Source: CALHRB01 sp964473465 (GTDB lineage Bacteria; Bacteroidota; Ignavibacteria; Kapaibacteriales; UBA2268). From it: a DNA stretch of 64,000 nucleotides. This document shows positions 8,365-16,487 of this stretch, one piece after another. How positions within the stretch are numbered: the first letter of the stretch is position 1; every line of letters starts with the position of its first letter. The stretch spans positions 62,001 through 126,000 of the forward strand of contig CAYYPE010000007.1 in assembly GCA_964473465.1 (NCBI GenBank), in the 5' to 3' direction. Under the pieces are notes generated by a model. That model was given only the letters and a program-made list of their open reading frames with translations. It did not search any database and was not told the origin of the DNA. A program made the position numbers and the translations under genes.

Positions 8365-9219
8365 TCAAATCTTCAAAAAGGGCCCCATCCAATCACCAAC
8401 ACGGACAAAATAGAGGCCGGCCGACAATCCCACAACATCAATCCTTATTTTCCCCTCTCGAGAGGGGATTAAGGGGTGTATTCCTACCCCTTCACCTGTT
8501 GATAAAAGACACTTCCCGAGCAGGTTGAAGATTTTGATGTCTTGCTCAGGAACAAGGGGTTGCAACCCCTTGTTCAAGCACGATATTAGGATATATTCCC
8601 TCACTAGATTTGGAGATATATTTATTGTCATTCTCTCGTTATTTCCTGGGAATTCTTCAATTCCAGTTAAATCCCGTGTATATTTAAATATCGAATCCTC
8701 GTCATATATGCAATAAGCTGTTGTAGCTGATGGAATCTGAAGTCCGTCTATATAACCGAAAGCAGGGTCTTTGTCAGGGATTTTGTATAAATATTCCTCC
8801 TTCCAGTTTTTTCCACCGTTTGTTGTTTTTATTACAAAGTTCGAATCGACATAATAAAGATCGCCAACAACAATATAAAAATCTGGTGTAGGATAGGCTA
8901 TGTCCCTCAAATAAAGATCTCCTTTTACATCTAGACTTATTATTGAATCTGAAAAAACGCGATTCCAGTTCAATCCTCCATCAGTCGATTTCATTATTTG
9001 CTGAAAACTGAAGAATTTATTGTTCTCACCTAATACCTTACCGCTAACATAAGATGCTGCCATAATATTCAATGAGTCGGCACTGTCTATGCCCATAAAA
9101 GTTGTACTTCTTTCTTCAATAGCCAGATAATCATCATAAACTTTAGTCCATTTTATTTCAGATGAATACGATATGCTATGGATTAATATAATCAATAATA
9201 TATTTGTTAAAATTTTCAT
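8365..9219 (-). CDS. Secreted BNR/Ycf48-like protein with T9SS-like sorting domain
   Basis: 284 residues. The signal peptide is MKILTNILLIILIHSISYSS. Residues of about 20-185 carry BNR/Asp-box-type motifs (KSTDGGLNWNRVF, KTTNGGKNWKEEY) of the Ycf48/sialidase beta-propeller kind. At two clear blades it is much shorter than a full propeller, so it may be internally shortened. The C-terminal 85 residues form a T9SS-like sorting domain (INISPNLVREYILIS ... IKIFNLLGKCLLS ... RIDVVGLSAGLYFVRVGD). The domain is interrupted by two peptide stretches, LNKGLQPLVP and HPLIPSREGK, encoded exactly by DNA palindromes (see the repeats at 8550-8575 and 8451-8468). The protein is expected at the cell surface; function is unknown. 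It lies in a repeat-rich patch beside a decaying surface gene. Confidence 0.8.
   Translation of the reverse strand: MKILTNILLIILIHSISYSSEIKWTKVYDDYLAIEERSTTFMGIDSADSLNIMAASYVSGKVLGENNKFFSFQQIMKSTDGGLNWNRVFSDSIISLDVKGDLYLRDIAYPTPDFYIVVGDLYYVDSNFVIKTTNGGKNWKEEYLYKIPDKDPAFGYIDGLQIPSATTAYCIYDEDSIFKYTRDLTGIEEFPGNNERMTINISPNLVREYILISCLNKGLQPLVPEQDIKIFNLLGKCLLSTGEGVGIHPLIPSREGKIRIDVVGLSAGLYFVRVGDWMGPFLKI
8451..8468. repeat. Perfect 18-bp palindrome inside a coding sequence
   Basis: TCCCCTCTCGAGAGGGGA lies within the sorting domain of the gene at 8365-9219 and encodes part of HPLIPSREGK. Immediately beside it, AAGGGGT (8471-8477) and ACCCCTT (8486-8492) form a second 7-bp inverted repeat, so the whole insert spans about 8451-8492. 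Confidence 0.75.
8550..8575. repeat. Perfect 26-bp palindrome inside a coding sequence
   Basis: The palindrome has arms GAACAAGGGGTTG and CAACCCCTTGTTC with no loop. It lies in frame within the sorting domain of the gene at 8365-9219 and encodes the stretch LNKGLQPLVP. No stop codon is introduced. This is the behaviour of an inserted palindromic repeat tolerated in a surface loop. Confidence 0.75.
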
Positions 9220-9283
9220 TTATTCTTCTTCTATTAGTTAAGAAAATGCAGGGAACACAAATATATTCCCTGCTATTATTGTA

Positions 9284-10426
9284 TTATTCCTTAATGAACT
9301 TTCCAAATCCAATTAGGATGCCATCGAGAGATACCCTGTAAGTATAATAACCGGGATGAGTAACCAAGCCGCTCAAATCTATTTTTCTTAAGTTCTCTCT
9401 GCTTTGTTCTGTATAGACATTTATGGTATTACCAAGAATGTCAAAGAACTCGATTGTCAATTTACACTCTTCCCTGCTATCACATTGTAATATTAATGTG
9501 TTCCCTTTTAAGTTGAATCGTGTTATACTATTGTTATCATAAATCTCATCGAAGCCAACAGCCTCTCTACATTCTGACCAATCAACCCAGTTGCAAGCCG
9601 TGTGGCATGGATGTATTACCGGGTATAACGGGTAGTAATTCAGTGATTCATCGGGAATGTATATACAATCGTAAGGGTCAGGAATAGTTGGCTCGCCTTG
9701 TGGTGTAATCGTAAGTTTTGGGTAAACAAAGCTTCTGCAAACCCTGATTCTTTGTATGCAGCATTCAACGCTATCACAAGCCTTTTGAACTTTTCTTACA
9801 CCCTCATCTCCTGGCTCGCATCTCCCTGTTCCTATATATTCTATTTCATCCTTCCAGCAGCTTGCGTTTATTATCCTCCACAAATCGTTACAGCCTTGTG
9901 AACCTGGTAAGGGATCGAAACCCATGGGGTCTTTATCAATTAAATATTTTAAAACAGCCTGATATACTTCAGCTGTAGTCATTTCTAAGCAATCCTGATT
10001 ATAGACAAGGGAATAATCCAAGATTTCCAAATCCTGGAAATTATTAGTCGTCGGACAGGCAAATCGATACCTGAATGACACAAATACCTCACAACCATTG
10101 GGTAAAATTATTTTTTTATTATATTCATATGTCCACGGGTCGTTTTCGCAGTCAGTATGGCAACCCATAGGAATAGTGTCCTTTACTTCTGTATTCGAAT
10201 CGCATACTGCGATTCCCTGTATAATGCAGTCGTTTGATAAATGGTAGGGTCCTCTCATTAAATACAGCTTAAATGTGGAGGGACCTCCGTTGGGAATACA
10301 AAATGTGCTTTGCCAGAATGGGTCGCTTGTATTATACAACTCCTTTACCGGCAATAAAATATGGACTGGTGTTTCAAACTGGTAATGAGTATAGCAAGTG
10401 ATGTTCTCGGGTAATTCCAATCCCAT
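9284..10426 (-). CDS. C-terminal fragment of the split surface protein, with sorting domain
   Basis: The fragment has 380 codons from the first ATG after the nonsense codon. It has no signal peptide of its own, so even if translated it could not reach the surface as a stand-alone product. It is cysteine-rich (for example CDSVECCIQRIRVC) and ends with a T9SS-like beta-sandwich (LTIEFFDILGNTINVYTEQ, GYYTYRVSLDG). See the pseudogene entry for the whole locus. Confidence 0.55.
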   Translation of the reverse strand: MGLELPENITCYTHYQFETPVHILLPVKELYNTSDPFWQSTFCIPNGGPSTFKLYLMRGPYHLSNDCIIQGIAVCDSNTEVKDTIPMGCHTDCENDPWTYEYNKKIILPNGCEVFVSFRYRFACPTTNNFQDLEILDYSLVYNQDCLEMTTAEVYQAVLKYLIDKDPMGFDPLPGSQGCNDLWRIINASCWKDEIEYIGTGRCEPGDEGVRKVQKACDSVECCIQRIRVCRSFVYPKLTITPQGEPTIPDPYDCIYIPDESLNYYPLYPVIHPCHTACNWVDWSECREAVGFDEIYDNNSITRFNLKGNTLILQCDSREECKLTIEFFDILGNTINVYTEQSRENLRKIDLSGLVTHPGYYTYRVSLDGILIGFGKFIKE

Positions 10427-10543
10427 GACAAGCAGCCTGCACCCGCTATCCGGACAAGATCCATCCCTTACTACCTTATAATGAAGCCAGCTTGAACGGT
10501 CTTGCGGGCAATCGCAACAGGTTGTTAAATTTACTTCAGCAAT

Positions 10544-11158
10544 TCAACTTGGCTCCTGCTCGTTATCCTTAAAAAGCTTTACTCTTATCATTTTTTGTGC
10601 ATTTTCCTCAACGAAGCATAAATTATCATCAATATCATTTGTATCATTTACATCTCTGATATTATACAATCCTACAAAAGCATCTTCCGTACCGACGTCA
10701 ACTATACTGTTTTGGTTGTCATCATAGGGTTCCTGTGTGTGATTATCGCTATTTGCCCCCAAATTATTAACCCAGTTGTTGGGTACGTCCACGTGATATC
10801 CGACGTAAGTTATGGGATTGCCCGTTTCAGCTACATTCCTGTTAAAATCATCGGGAGTTGATGTATCTTCATGTAATGGATTATACCATCCGTCGCATCC
10901 ACCGTTTGTTTTGCTTTGTTTCCTGTCGGTATAATATGGGAAAAAACAAGGTGAGGGTTGTTCTGTGGTATTCCAGATATAATCACCAAGGCATCTGGTA
11001 ATTTCATCTGAATGCCAATTATTTTCATCACCGTCAGTAATGTAGCATGGGGTTAATCTTTCTCTCTTTGGTAATAAAAATCTGTTATTATCAGAATCCC
11101 ACTGTCTTTCTTCAAAACTTGGATTCTTGATCAGATTTGTTTGTGAATAAACATTCAA
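10544..11158 (-). CDS. N-terminal fragment of the split surface protein
   Basis: The fragment has 204 codons from a TTG and ends at the TGA complementary to 10544-10546. It contains the NLIKNPSFEE opening and a segment (AFVGLYNIRDVND, MIRVKLFKD) resembling the jelly-roll start of Bacteroidota surface proteins. It lacks the sorting domain, which lies downstream in the same frame. Confidence 0.5.
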   Translation of the reverse strand: MNVYSQTNLIKNPSFEERQWDSDNNRFLLPKRERLTPCYITDGDENNWHSDEITRCLGDYIWNTTEQPSPCFFPYYTDRKQSKTNGGCDGWYNPLHEDTSTPDDFNRNVAETGNPITYVGYHVDVPNNWVNNLGANSDNHTQEPYDDNQNSIVDVGTEDAFVGLYNIRDVNDTNDIDDNLCFVEENAQKMIRVKLFKDNEQEPS

Positions 11159-11455
11159 GACTGAATTAATGTGTGAAGCAAAAATTAATATTACTTAAAG
11201 GCAATATGGGGGGGGGTAAAATAATTTTTGACATAACTAATTCTCCTTATATAGTTTGAGAAAATGTATTTTATATATTTATTTTATTTATGTTATGTCA
11301 AATTTTTCATTCAAAAATTAAAAATATTTTTTTTATTTCAAATTAATTTTTATTAACATTATAGATTCCCAGTTTCGTGGGAATGACAAATCAGCGAGTT
11401 TGTCATTCCCTGCTTGACTGGGAATCCAGATTTTTTCTAAGAAAGGAAATAATGT
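11159..11455. other. Intergenic region with G9 tract and repeat pair
   Basis: No intact gene is seen. It contains the degraded 5' end of the split surface gene, a run of nine G at 11208-11216, a very AT-rich stretch at 11230-11360, and the double-hairpin repeat at 11364-11427 just beyond the 3' end of mnmA. Confidence 0.7.
11364..11427. repeat. Double-hairpin interspersed repeat, inward polarity
   Basis: Two hairpins of the TCATTCCC/GGGAAT family: GATTCCCAGTTTCGTGGGAAT (11364-11384), then ATGACA, a 12-base spacer and TGTCATTCCC...GGGAATCC (11401-11426). Compared with the copy at 8218-8282, the two arms are in the opposite order: here GGGAATGACA and TGTCATTCCC face each other. It lies downstream of mnmA and may also act as that gene's transcript end. 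Confidence 0.8.
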
Positions 11456-12556
11456 TTAAAATGCAGATTCAATAACCCCTCCAGCGACTAAGTCATCGCC
11501 TTCGAAAACCACTACGCTTTGTCCGGGTGTTATTGATTTTTTGGGAGTAATAAAATTGATAATTAATTTCCCATTTTCATCAATTCGGCAGCGTCCATCT
11601 GAACCTTTATCACGATATCTAATCTTAATGTTAAAAATTTTGCTTTGATCAATTTCGGAATATTTCATAAGATTTACTTGTTCGGCAACTAACCCATTTC
11701 CGGAGATATCTTCCTCGACCGCAACTTCAATTGTATTTGATTCAGGTATGATTTTCTTAACAAACAGAGGCTTATAGTAGCTTATCCCCAATCCTTTTCT
11801 TTGCCCAATTGTATAGAAAGGATAGCCTTTATGTTTTCCCACAACCATACCATCAAAAACAATATCACCACCATCAAATTTGGTCTCGATTTCCGGTACG
11901 GCTTTTTTCAGAAAATCCTGATAATCATTATTAGTAACGAAACAAATTTCCTGAGAGTCAATCTTATTATGAACTTTCAAACCGAACTCAGCAGCAATTT
12001 TCCTAACTTCAGGCTTTGTAAGATTGCCAAGAGGGAAAATAGTTCTTGATAGTTGCTCTTGCGAAAGTCCCCATAGAAAGTAAGATTGATCTTTAAATGG
12101 ATCTTTTCCTTTTGAAATATAATATCTTCCGGTTTTCTCAGAAAATAATACATTGGCATAATGTCCGGTTGAGTAGTAATAACAATTCAATGAGTCAGCC
12201 TTCTTGAGAACTTCTCCCCATTTAATTATTGGATTGCACAAAGTACAGGGATTTGGAGTCCTGCCATCAAGATATTCCTTGATAAAATTATTGATAATTT
12301 TATCCTTGAAAATTTCTGATAAATCCATCAACTTATGCGTGATTTTAAGATGTTCGCATATATCGCCAGCATCAATCACAGCTGAATAACCACAACAACC
12401 TGATTCTTTGCTATCGGCTTTGCAATCATCCTCCTGCTTTATTGATGTAATGGTTAAACCTATGACCTCGAAGCCTCTTTGCTTCATCAATAGTGCAGCA
12501 ACGGAGGAATCAACGCCGCCGGACATTCCAACCATTACTTTGTTTTTATCAAGCAT
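11456..12556 (-). CDS. mnmA: tRNA-specific 2-thiouridylase MnmA
   Basis: 366 residues, normal family length. It has the PP-loop motif GMSGGVDSS (residues 10-18), the catalytic/persulfide cysteines C104 in NPCTLC and C205 in SQEICFV, the TGHYA motif (about 130-134) and a C-terminal beta-barrel ending GQSVVVFEGDDLVAGG. It adenylates and thiolates U34 of the Lys, Glu and Gln tRNAs using sulfur from the IscS/relay system. The region after the PP-loop has extra cysteines (C45, C54, C55, C67), as in the Bacteroidota-type variant. It is the last gene of an apparent pfp-cbpA-mnmA unit, 87 bp behind cbpA. The product acts in the cytoplasm. Confidence 0.95.
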   Translation of the reverse strand: MLDKNKVMVGMSGGVDSSVAALLMKQRGFEVIGLTITSIKQEDDCKADSKESGCCGYSAVIDAGDICEHLKITHKLMDLSEIFKDKIINNFIKEYLDGRTPNPCTLCNPIIKWGEVLKKADSLNCYYYSTGHYANVLFSEKTGRYYISKGKDPFKDQSYFLWGLSQEQLSRTIFPLGNLTKPEVRKIAAEFGLKVHNKIDSQEICFVTNNDYQDFLKKAVPEIETKFDGGDIVFDGMVVGKHKGYPFYTIGQRKGLGISYYKPLFVKKIIPESNTIEVAVEEDISGNGLVAEQVNLMKYSEIDQSKIFNIKIRYRDKGSDGRCRIDENGKLIINFITPKKSITPGQSVVVFEGDDLVAGGVIESAF

Positions 12557-12643
12557 AAGAAAATAATAAATTCAATAAACTTTAGCTTTGACTAAAATTT
12601 AATAAAATTATTTTTTGATAAATGATTAGTTAATTTCGAAAAT

Positions 12644-13585
12644 TTAAATCCCTCCACGCAATGCTTTGAGCTGTTTGAACAGCTCTATCTCTGATGCAGT
12701 AAGGTTTTCTGGTAGTTTTATTTGAATAGTTACATATAAATTTCCCCTCTCCAGAGGATTGGAATATTTAGGCATGCCCTGATTTTTCAGCAGTAATTGC
12801 TTGCCCGGCTGAGTTTCGGGATTTACCTTTATCTTAATTTTACTCCCGAACACATCTATCTGACTTGTTCCACCAAGAATCGCTTTATACAAATCAATTA
12901 CAACAGTAGTGTAAAGGTCATCACCCCTTCTTTCGAAAACTGGATGGGGATGAATAGAAATTGTAATAAGCAAATCACCGTTTGGTCCTCCCCTTTTACC
13001 GGGAAAACCCTTCCCTGAAACCTTTAGAAGCTGTCCATCAGCTATGCCCGGTTTAATCTTTAATGCAATTTTCTGATTATTAATATCGAGTGTTTTGGTT
13101 GTTCCGTGAAAAGCTTCTTCAAGAGTGATTTCAAGAGTAGCATTTATATCCTGTCCTTTTTTGGCAAACATTTCAGATGTTTTTTGCGAAAAACCTCCGC
13201 CAAATATTTTTTCAAAAAATTCTGAAACTCCACCGCCCGTATCAAAAATATCTGAAAAACCTCCACCTCCAAAGCCTCTGCCTGTCTGTCGTTGCCTTGA
13301 ACTTTGCTGAAACCAATCAGACCAATCAAAATCATTTGGATTTCCCCCTGTTTGCCGGAATCTGTTCCAAGATGAACCAAGATTGTCGTATTTCTTCCTT
13401 TTTTCCGGATCACTCAGCACTTCGTATGCCTCGCTGATTTCCTTGAATTTATTTTCAGCTTCCTTATTGCCGGGGTTTTTGTCAGGATGATATTTCTGAG
13501 CAAGTTTTCTATATGCTCTTTTTATCTCATCAGTAGAAGCAGTCTTTTCAACACCCAATATTTTGTAATAATCTTTAAATTCCAT
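12644..13585 (-). CDS. cbpA: DnaJ-like co-chaperone, CbpA type
   Basis: 313 residues. The J domain (residues 4-70) has the HPD motif at 33-35. A Gly/Phe-rich linker (about 75-135) and the two C-terminal substrate-binding beta domains follow. The CXXCXGXG zinc finger of true DnaJ is absent, which makes this a CbpA/class II protein. It should stimulate DnaK ATPase and deliver unfolded clients in the cytoplasm. The start is 19 bp downstream of the pfp stop on the same strand, and mnmA follows after 87 bp, suggesting co-transcription. No truncation is seen. Confidence 0.93.
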   Translation of the reverse strand: MEFKDYYKILGVEKTASTDEIKRAYRKLAQKYHPDKNPGNKEAENKFKEISEAYEVLSDPEKRKKYDNLGSSWNRFRQTGGNPNDFDWSDWFQQSSRQRQTGRGFGGGGFSDIFDTGGGVSEFFEKIFGGGFSQKTSEMFAKKGQDINATLEITLEEAFHGTTKTLDINNQKIALKIKPGIADGQLLKVSGKGFPGKRGGPNGDLLITISIHPHPVFERRGDDLYTTVVIDLYKAILGGTSQIDVFGSKIKIKVNPETQPGKQLLLKNQGMPKYSNPLERGNLYVTIQIKLPENLTASEIELFKQLKALRGGI

Positions 13586-13604
13586 CTTTAACCGACTATA
13601 ATAA

Positions 13605-14816
13605 TTATAAATATCTGTGAATCATACCTATTTGCAAAGAGAATTTTGGCACGTATTCTACTGGTTCTCTGCCAAAACAGATACCCATAGATTCATACAA
13701 TGCTATTTCATTTAAATCTACATATCTCTGAATTATTGCATCGCTGACTGGCATATACGTTATTTCTTCATGCTCAACACCAACTACAGTTACCCCGGAA
13801 ATACCATGTTTCAGCAATAAGACAGCAGCGGCACCGGCTTGTTTGCCAAATGCAACGTCATAAGCACTTGTTTCGCCAGCCCTGACAAGGTGACCAAGAG
13901 AAATTTCCCTTATTTCAGGGTGAGTATAAATTCCCTCCACATAAATACCCTGTTCTTTTAAAAATTTCCCCCAGTCTGGATCCTGATACATATAGCTTTC
14001 AAGGTTTTTCCTAACGTAAGAGGCTCCTCCGGAAAGTTTAACATGCCCGAAAGAGTCAGTACCATGATTCTGTGCTGCAAAATACTTGCCTTCTTTATCC
14101 TTAATTCCTTCTGCCACAATGATAATATAAACAGAGCCTTTAACATCACTGTGTATCAAACGTTGCATATATGTCTTCTTAAAGTGGTTATATACAACTT
14201 CGTAATCCACAGGAATTTCAGGAATTAATATACAATCTGCATCAGCACCAATACCACCCCTGAAAGCAGTATGACCGGCATATCTACCGAAGACCTCTAT
14301 TATCAAAGCACGATTATGAGTTAATCCTGTCGTTCTCAATTCCTGAGTAAATCTGGATATCCTGTTAATTGTTGAATCACCGCCTACTGAATAAGTTTGT
14401 AAGTCCAGATCCATTGTTTTAGGGACGTGAACGCATTTAAGTCCTTGATTTGCTAAATCCACAACTACTGAACCGGTATCATCACCACCAGCGATTATTA
14501 GCCCGTCTATTTTATGTTTTCTCAGCCCTGCTTTGATTTTTTCATATTTATTATCATCATTAATTTTACTGATTTTTACCCTTGAGTGACCAGCTTCTGA
14601 ACCGGCTACACCAGATGAAATCTTATCAATTCTCTCTAAATCAAAATTAGGTATTTCAAGATCAATCAAATTATATAAACCTGCATAACCATTTGGTATA
14701 AGACAAAATTCAATGTTATTGTGATAAGCCATTCTTGCCGCACCAGTAATAACGGCATTCAGACCGCCACAGTCACCTCCGCTTGTTATTACTCCGAGTT
14801 TTTTTATTTCAGACAT
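13605..14816 (-). CDS. pfp: Phosphofructokinase, probably PPi-dependent
   Basis: 403 residues with the PFK fold: GVITSGGDCGGLNAVI at the N-terminus, GGDDTGS at 110-116, VPKTMDLDL at 131-139 and the fructose-6-P segment EVFGRYAGHTAFRGG. In ATP-PFKs the two diagnostic positions are Gly (GGDGS and PGTIDND). Here they are D113 and K133, the combination known from PPi-dependent enzymes, so the phosphate donor is predicted to be pyrophosphate and the step reversible. The catalytic aspartates (D136, D138) are kept, although the usual TIDND is TMDLD. A strong Shine-Dalgarno (AAAGGAGG) precedes the ATG. It is the first gene of the pfp-cbpA-mnmA run and divergent from murI. Confidence 0.9.
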   Translation of the reverse strand: MSEIKKLGVITSGGDCGGLNAVITGAARMAYHNNIEFCLIPNGYAGLYNLIDLEIPNFDLERIDKISSGVAGSEAGHSRVKISKINDDNKYEKIKAGLRKHKIDGLIIAGGDDTGSVVVDLANQGLKCVHVPKTMDLDLQTYSVGGDSTINRISRFTQELRTTGLTHNRALIIEVFGRYAGHTAFRGGIGADADCILIPEIPVDYEVVYNHFKKTYMQRLIHSDVKGSVYIIIVAEGIKDKEGKYFAAQNHGTDSFGHVKLSGGASYVRKNLESYMYQDPDWGKFLKEQGIYVEGIYTHPEIREISLGHLVRAGETSAYDVAFGKQAGAAAVLLLKHGISGVTVVGVEHEEITYMPVSDAIIQRYVDLNEIALYESMGICFGREPVEYVPKFSLQIGMIHRYL

Positions 14817-14915
14817 TACCCCTCCTTTAACTTATTTCTGATTTGAATAATTTTCAACGTATATTAACGAATATTCAATAATTTTTTGCACTTAATTTTA
14901 TTTGTTATTTTAAAC

Positions 14916-14947
14916 TTTGTTATATTTAAATATTATAAATTTATTTG
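14916..14947 (+). promoter_or_regulatory. Possible Bacteroidota-type promoter for murI
   Basis: TTTG (14916-14919), a 20-bp spacer and TTTATTTG (14940-14947) match the Bacteroidota -33/-7 consensus (TTTG, then TANNTTTG) with one mismatch. It is 49 bp upstream of the murI ATG in the divergent spacer. Inference from sequence only. Confidence 0.4.
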
Positions 14948-14996
14948 CAAAAAAACAAACTTAATAAAAATTAACATAAATTGAATTCTATAAATT

Positions 14997-15878
14997 ATGG
15001 TAAACAAAGAAAATCCAATCGGTCTTTTTGACTCAGGTATTGGGGGGCTAAGTGTCTTAAAGCAATTTATTAAATTTTTGCCAAACGAAAATTATGTATA
15101 TCTTGGCGATACAGCCAGAGTTCCTTATGGAAATAAATCTGTAGCAACAGTTAAAAGATATGCTTCTGAATGCACGAACTTTTTGCTATCGAAAAATGTC
15201 AAATTGATAGTAGTTGCTTGCAACACTGTCAGCTCAGTTGCAATCGAGGAAGTCAGTTCACATTCTGATGTTCCTGTTATCGGAATGATTTTTCCCGCTG
15301 CTATTGCTTCAGTCAGATCAACAAGGAACGGAAAAATAGGGGTAATCGGAACAAGAGCAACTATCGAAAGTAATGCTTATACAAAAGCAATTTTATCAAT
15401 AACGAAGAGTGCCAGTTTAGAAAATGAAATTACAATAAGTTCATTTGAACCGAATGAGCTCAAAGAAAAAAATATTACTGTTTACAATAAAGCTTGTCCA
15501 CTTTTTGTGCCTTTAGTCGAAGAAGGATTGATGAATCATCAAGCTACACGATTAATAGCTCAGGAATACCTCGAGCCTTTAAAATCTCAAAATATTGATA
15601 CACTGGTGCTTGGCTGCACACATTATCCACTTCTTGCACCACTTTTTTCGGAATTAATGCCTGATGTTAATCTGATTGATTCGGGTGAGCATTCAGCTGT
15701 AGCTGCTATAAGATTATTAGGTGAAAAAAACCTGCTTAATCCTAATTCTGATGCATTGATTAAAAATCCATCAGTTAAATTTTATGTTACTGATATCCCC
15801 TCTACTTTTAATGACATAGCAAAAATGTTTCTTAATTTCAATATTTCAGAACCAGAAATTGTTAGTTTTGGGAATTAA
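14997..15878 (+). CDS. murI: Glutamate racemase
   Basis: 293 residues, slightly above the family average because of a short C-terminal extension. Catalytic cysteines are C75 in VACNTVSS and C207 in LGCTHYPLL. The acidic residue D12 in FDSGIGGLSV and H209 complete the set. It converts L- to D-glutamate for peptidoglycan synthesis in the cytoplasm. It is first in a compact operon: its TAA ends one base before the ruvA ATG. It is divergently transcribed from pfp across 180 bp. Confidence 0.96.
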   Translation: MVNKENPIGLFDSGIGGLSVLKQFIKFLPNENYVYLGDTARVPYGNKSVATVKRYASECTNFLLSKNVKLIVVACNTVSSVAIEEVSSHSDVPVIGMIFPAAIASVRSTRNGKIGVIGTRATIESNAYTKAILSITKSASLENEITISSFEPNELKEKNITVYNKACPLFVPLVEEGLMNHQATRLIAQEYLEPLKSQNIDTLVLGCTHYPLLAPLFSELMPDVNLIDSGEHSAVAAIRLLGEKNLLNPNSDALIKNPSVKFYVTDIPSTFNDIAKMFLNFNISEPEIVSFGN

Positions 15879-15879
15879 T

Positions 15880-16479
15880 ATGATTGAAAGACTTAGCGGA
15901 AGAATATTGCAAAAGAAATCTACTGAAATTATTATAGATTGCAACGGTGTTGGGTTCTCTGCTTTTATTTCTGTCAATTCTTTCGAGAAACTCCCCGGTG
16001 AAGGTGATGAAGTAACCTTATACACACTACTCATTACTCGTGAAGATACTTTTGAACTCTTCGGTTTTTCCGAGGTTTTCGAAAGAGAAGTATTCAAACT
16101 TCTCATTTCAATCTCCGGGATAGGACCGAAATCAGCTATGTCAATTCTATCCTCAATGTCAGTTGCAGAACTTCAGGATAAAATATTATCAGGTGATTCA
16201 ATTTCACTACAAAAATTACCCGGAATAGGAAAAAAGACAGCAGAGAGAATCATTTTAGAACTCAAAGACAGAATCCATAAAGTATCAATTCCTTCTCAAT
16301 TTGAAGTAAGAAAAGAGCAAAACCTCATTATCAGGGAAGCTGTTTCAGCTTTAGTTACCTTGGGCTATTCTCCAGCTTTAGCAGAAAAATTAATAAGTAA
16401 ATCAATTTCAGACTTCCCTGACATAAACTTTTCTGCTGAACAGTTAATTAAAAAAGCCCTTAAATTAGCCGCGTTATAG
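15880..16479 (+). CDS. ruvA: Holliday junction branch migration protein RuvA
   Basis: 199 residues from the ATG at 15880 (MIERLSGRILQKK). The frame is open seven codons further upstream, but those overlap murI and do not belong to the family. It has an N-terminal OB fold, two helix-hairpin-helix motifs (ISGIGPKSAMSIL and LPGIGKKTAERIILELKD) and a C-terminal three-helix domain that binds RuvB (VSALVTLGYSPALAEKLI). It forms the tetramer that holds the Holliday junction for RuvB. The gene lies between murI and a HisA-like gene with spacers of 1 and 8 bp. Confidence 0.95.
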   Translation: MIERLSGRILQKKSTEIIIDCNGVGFSAFISVNSFEKLPGEGDEVTLYTLLITREDTFELFGFSEVFEREVFKLLISISGIGPKSAMSILSSMSVAELQDKILSGDSISLQKLPGIGKKTAERIILELKDRIHKVSIPSQFEVRKEQNLIIREAVSALVTLGYSPALAEKLISKSISDFPDINFSAEQLIKKALKLAAL

Positions 16480-16487
16480 GATGAATT

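Larger units (their letters stand above)
9284..11158 (-). pseudogene. Surface protein gene split by an in-frame TGA, start also lost
   Basis: Two open frames, 10544-11158 (N-terminal) and 9284-10426 (C-terminal), are in the same reading frame. The 39 codons between them are open and read as protein (VNLTTCCDCPQDR, SCPDSGCRLLV) after the single stop TGA at 10544-10546. Together they give about 625 codons. The N-terminal part has a 'NLIKNPSFEE' opening as in Bacteroidota surface proteins. The middle is cysteine-rich. The C-terminus is a T9SS-like sorting domain ending in YRVSLDGILIGFGKFIKE. The 5' end has no ATG: translation backward from TTG 11158 gives signal-peptide-like residues (VILIFASHINSVLNVYSQ) but meets a TAA with no start codon. 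Other genes here use TGA as stop, so recoding is unlikely. A sequencing error at the TGA would rescue the body but not the missing start. Confidence 0.75.

Noticed and set aside
8198..8413. Open frame of 71 codons crossing the repeats, plus strand
   Set aside because: It exists only because the palindromic repeats lack stops; it has no signal or family and overlaps the 3' end of the gene on the other strand.
10544..10546. Selenocysteine or TGA read-through at the split surface gene
   Set aside because: No SECIS-like hairpin was found immediately after the TGA, there is no reason for Sec in this protein, and TGA is used as stop elsewhere.
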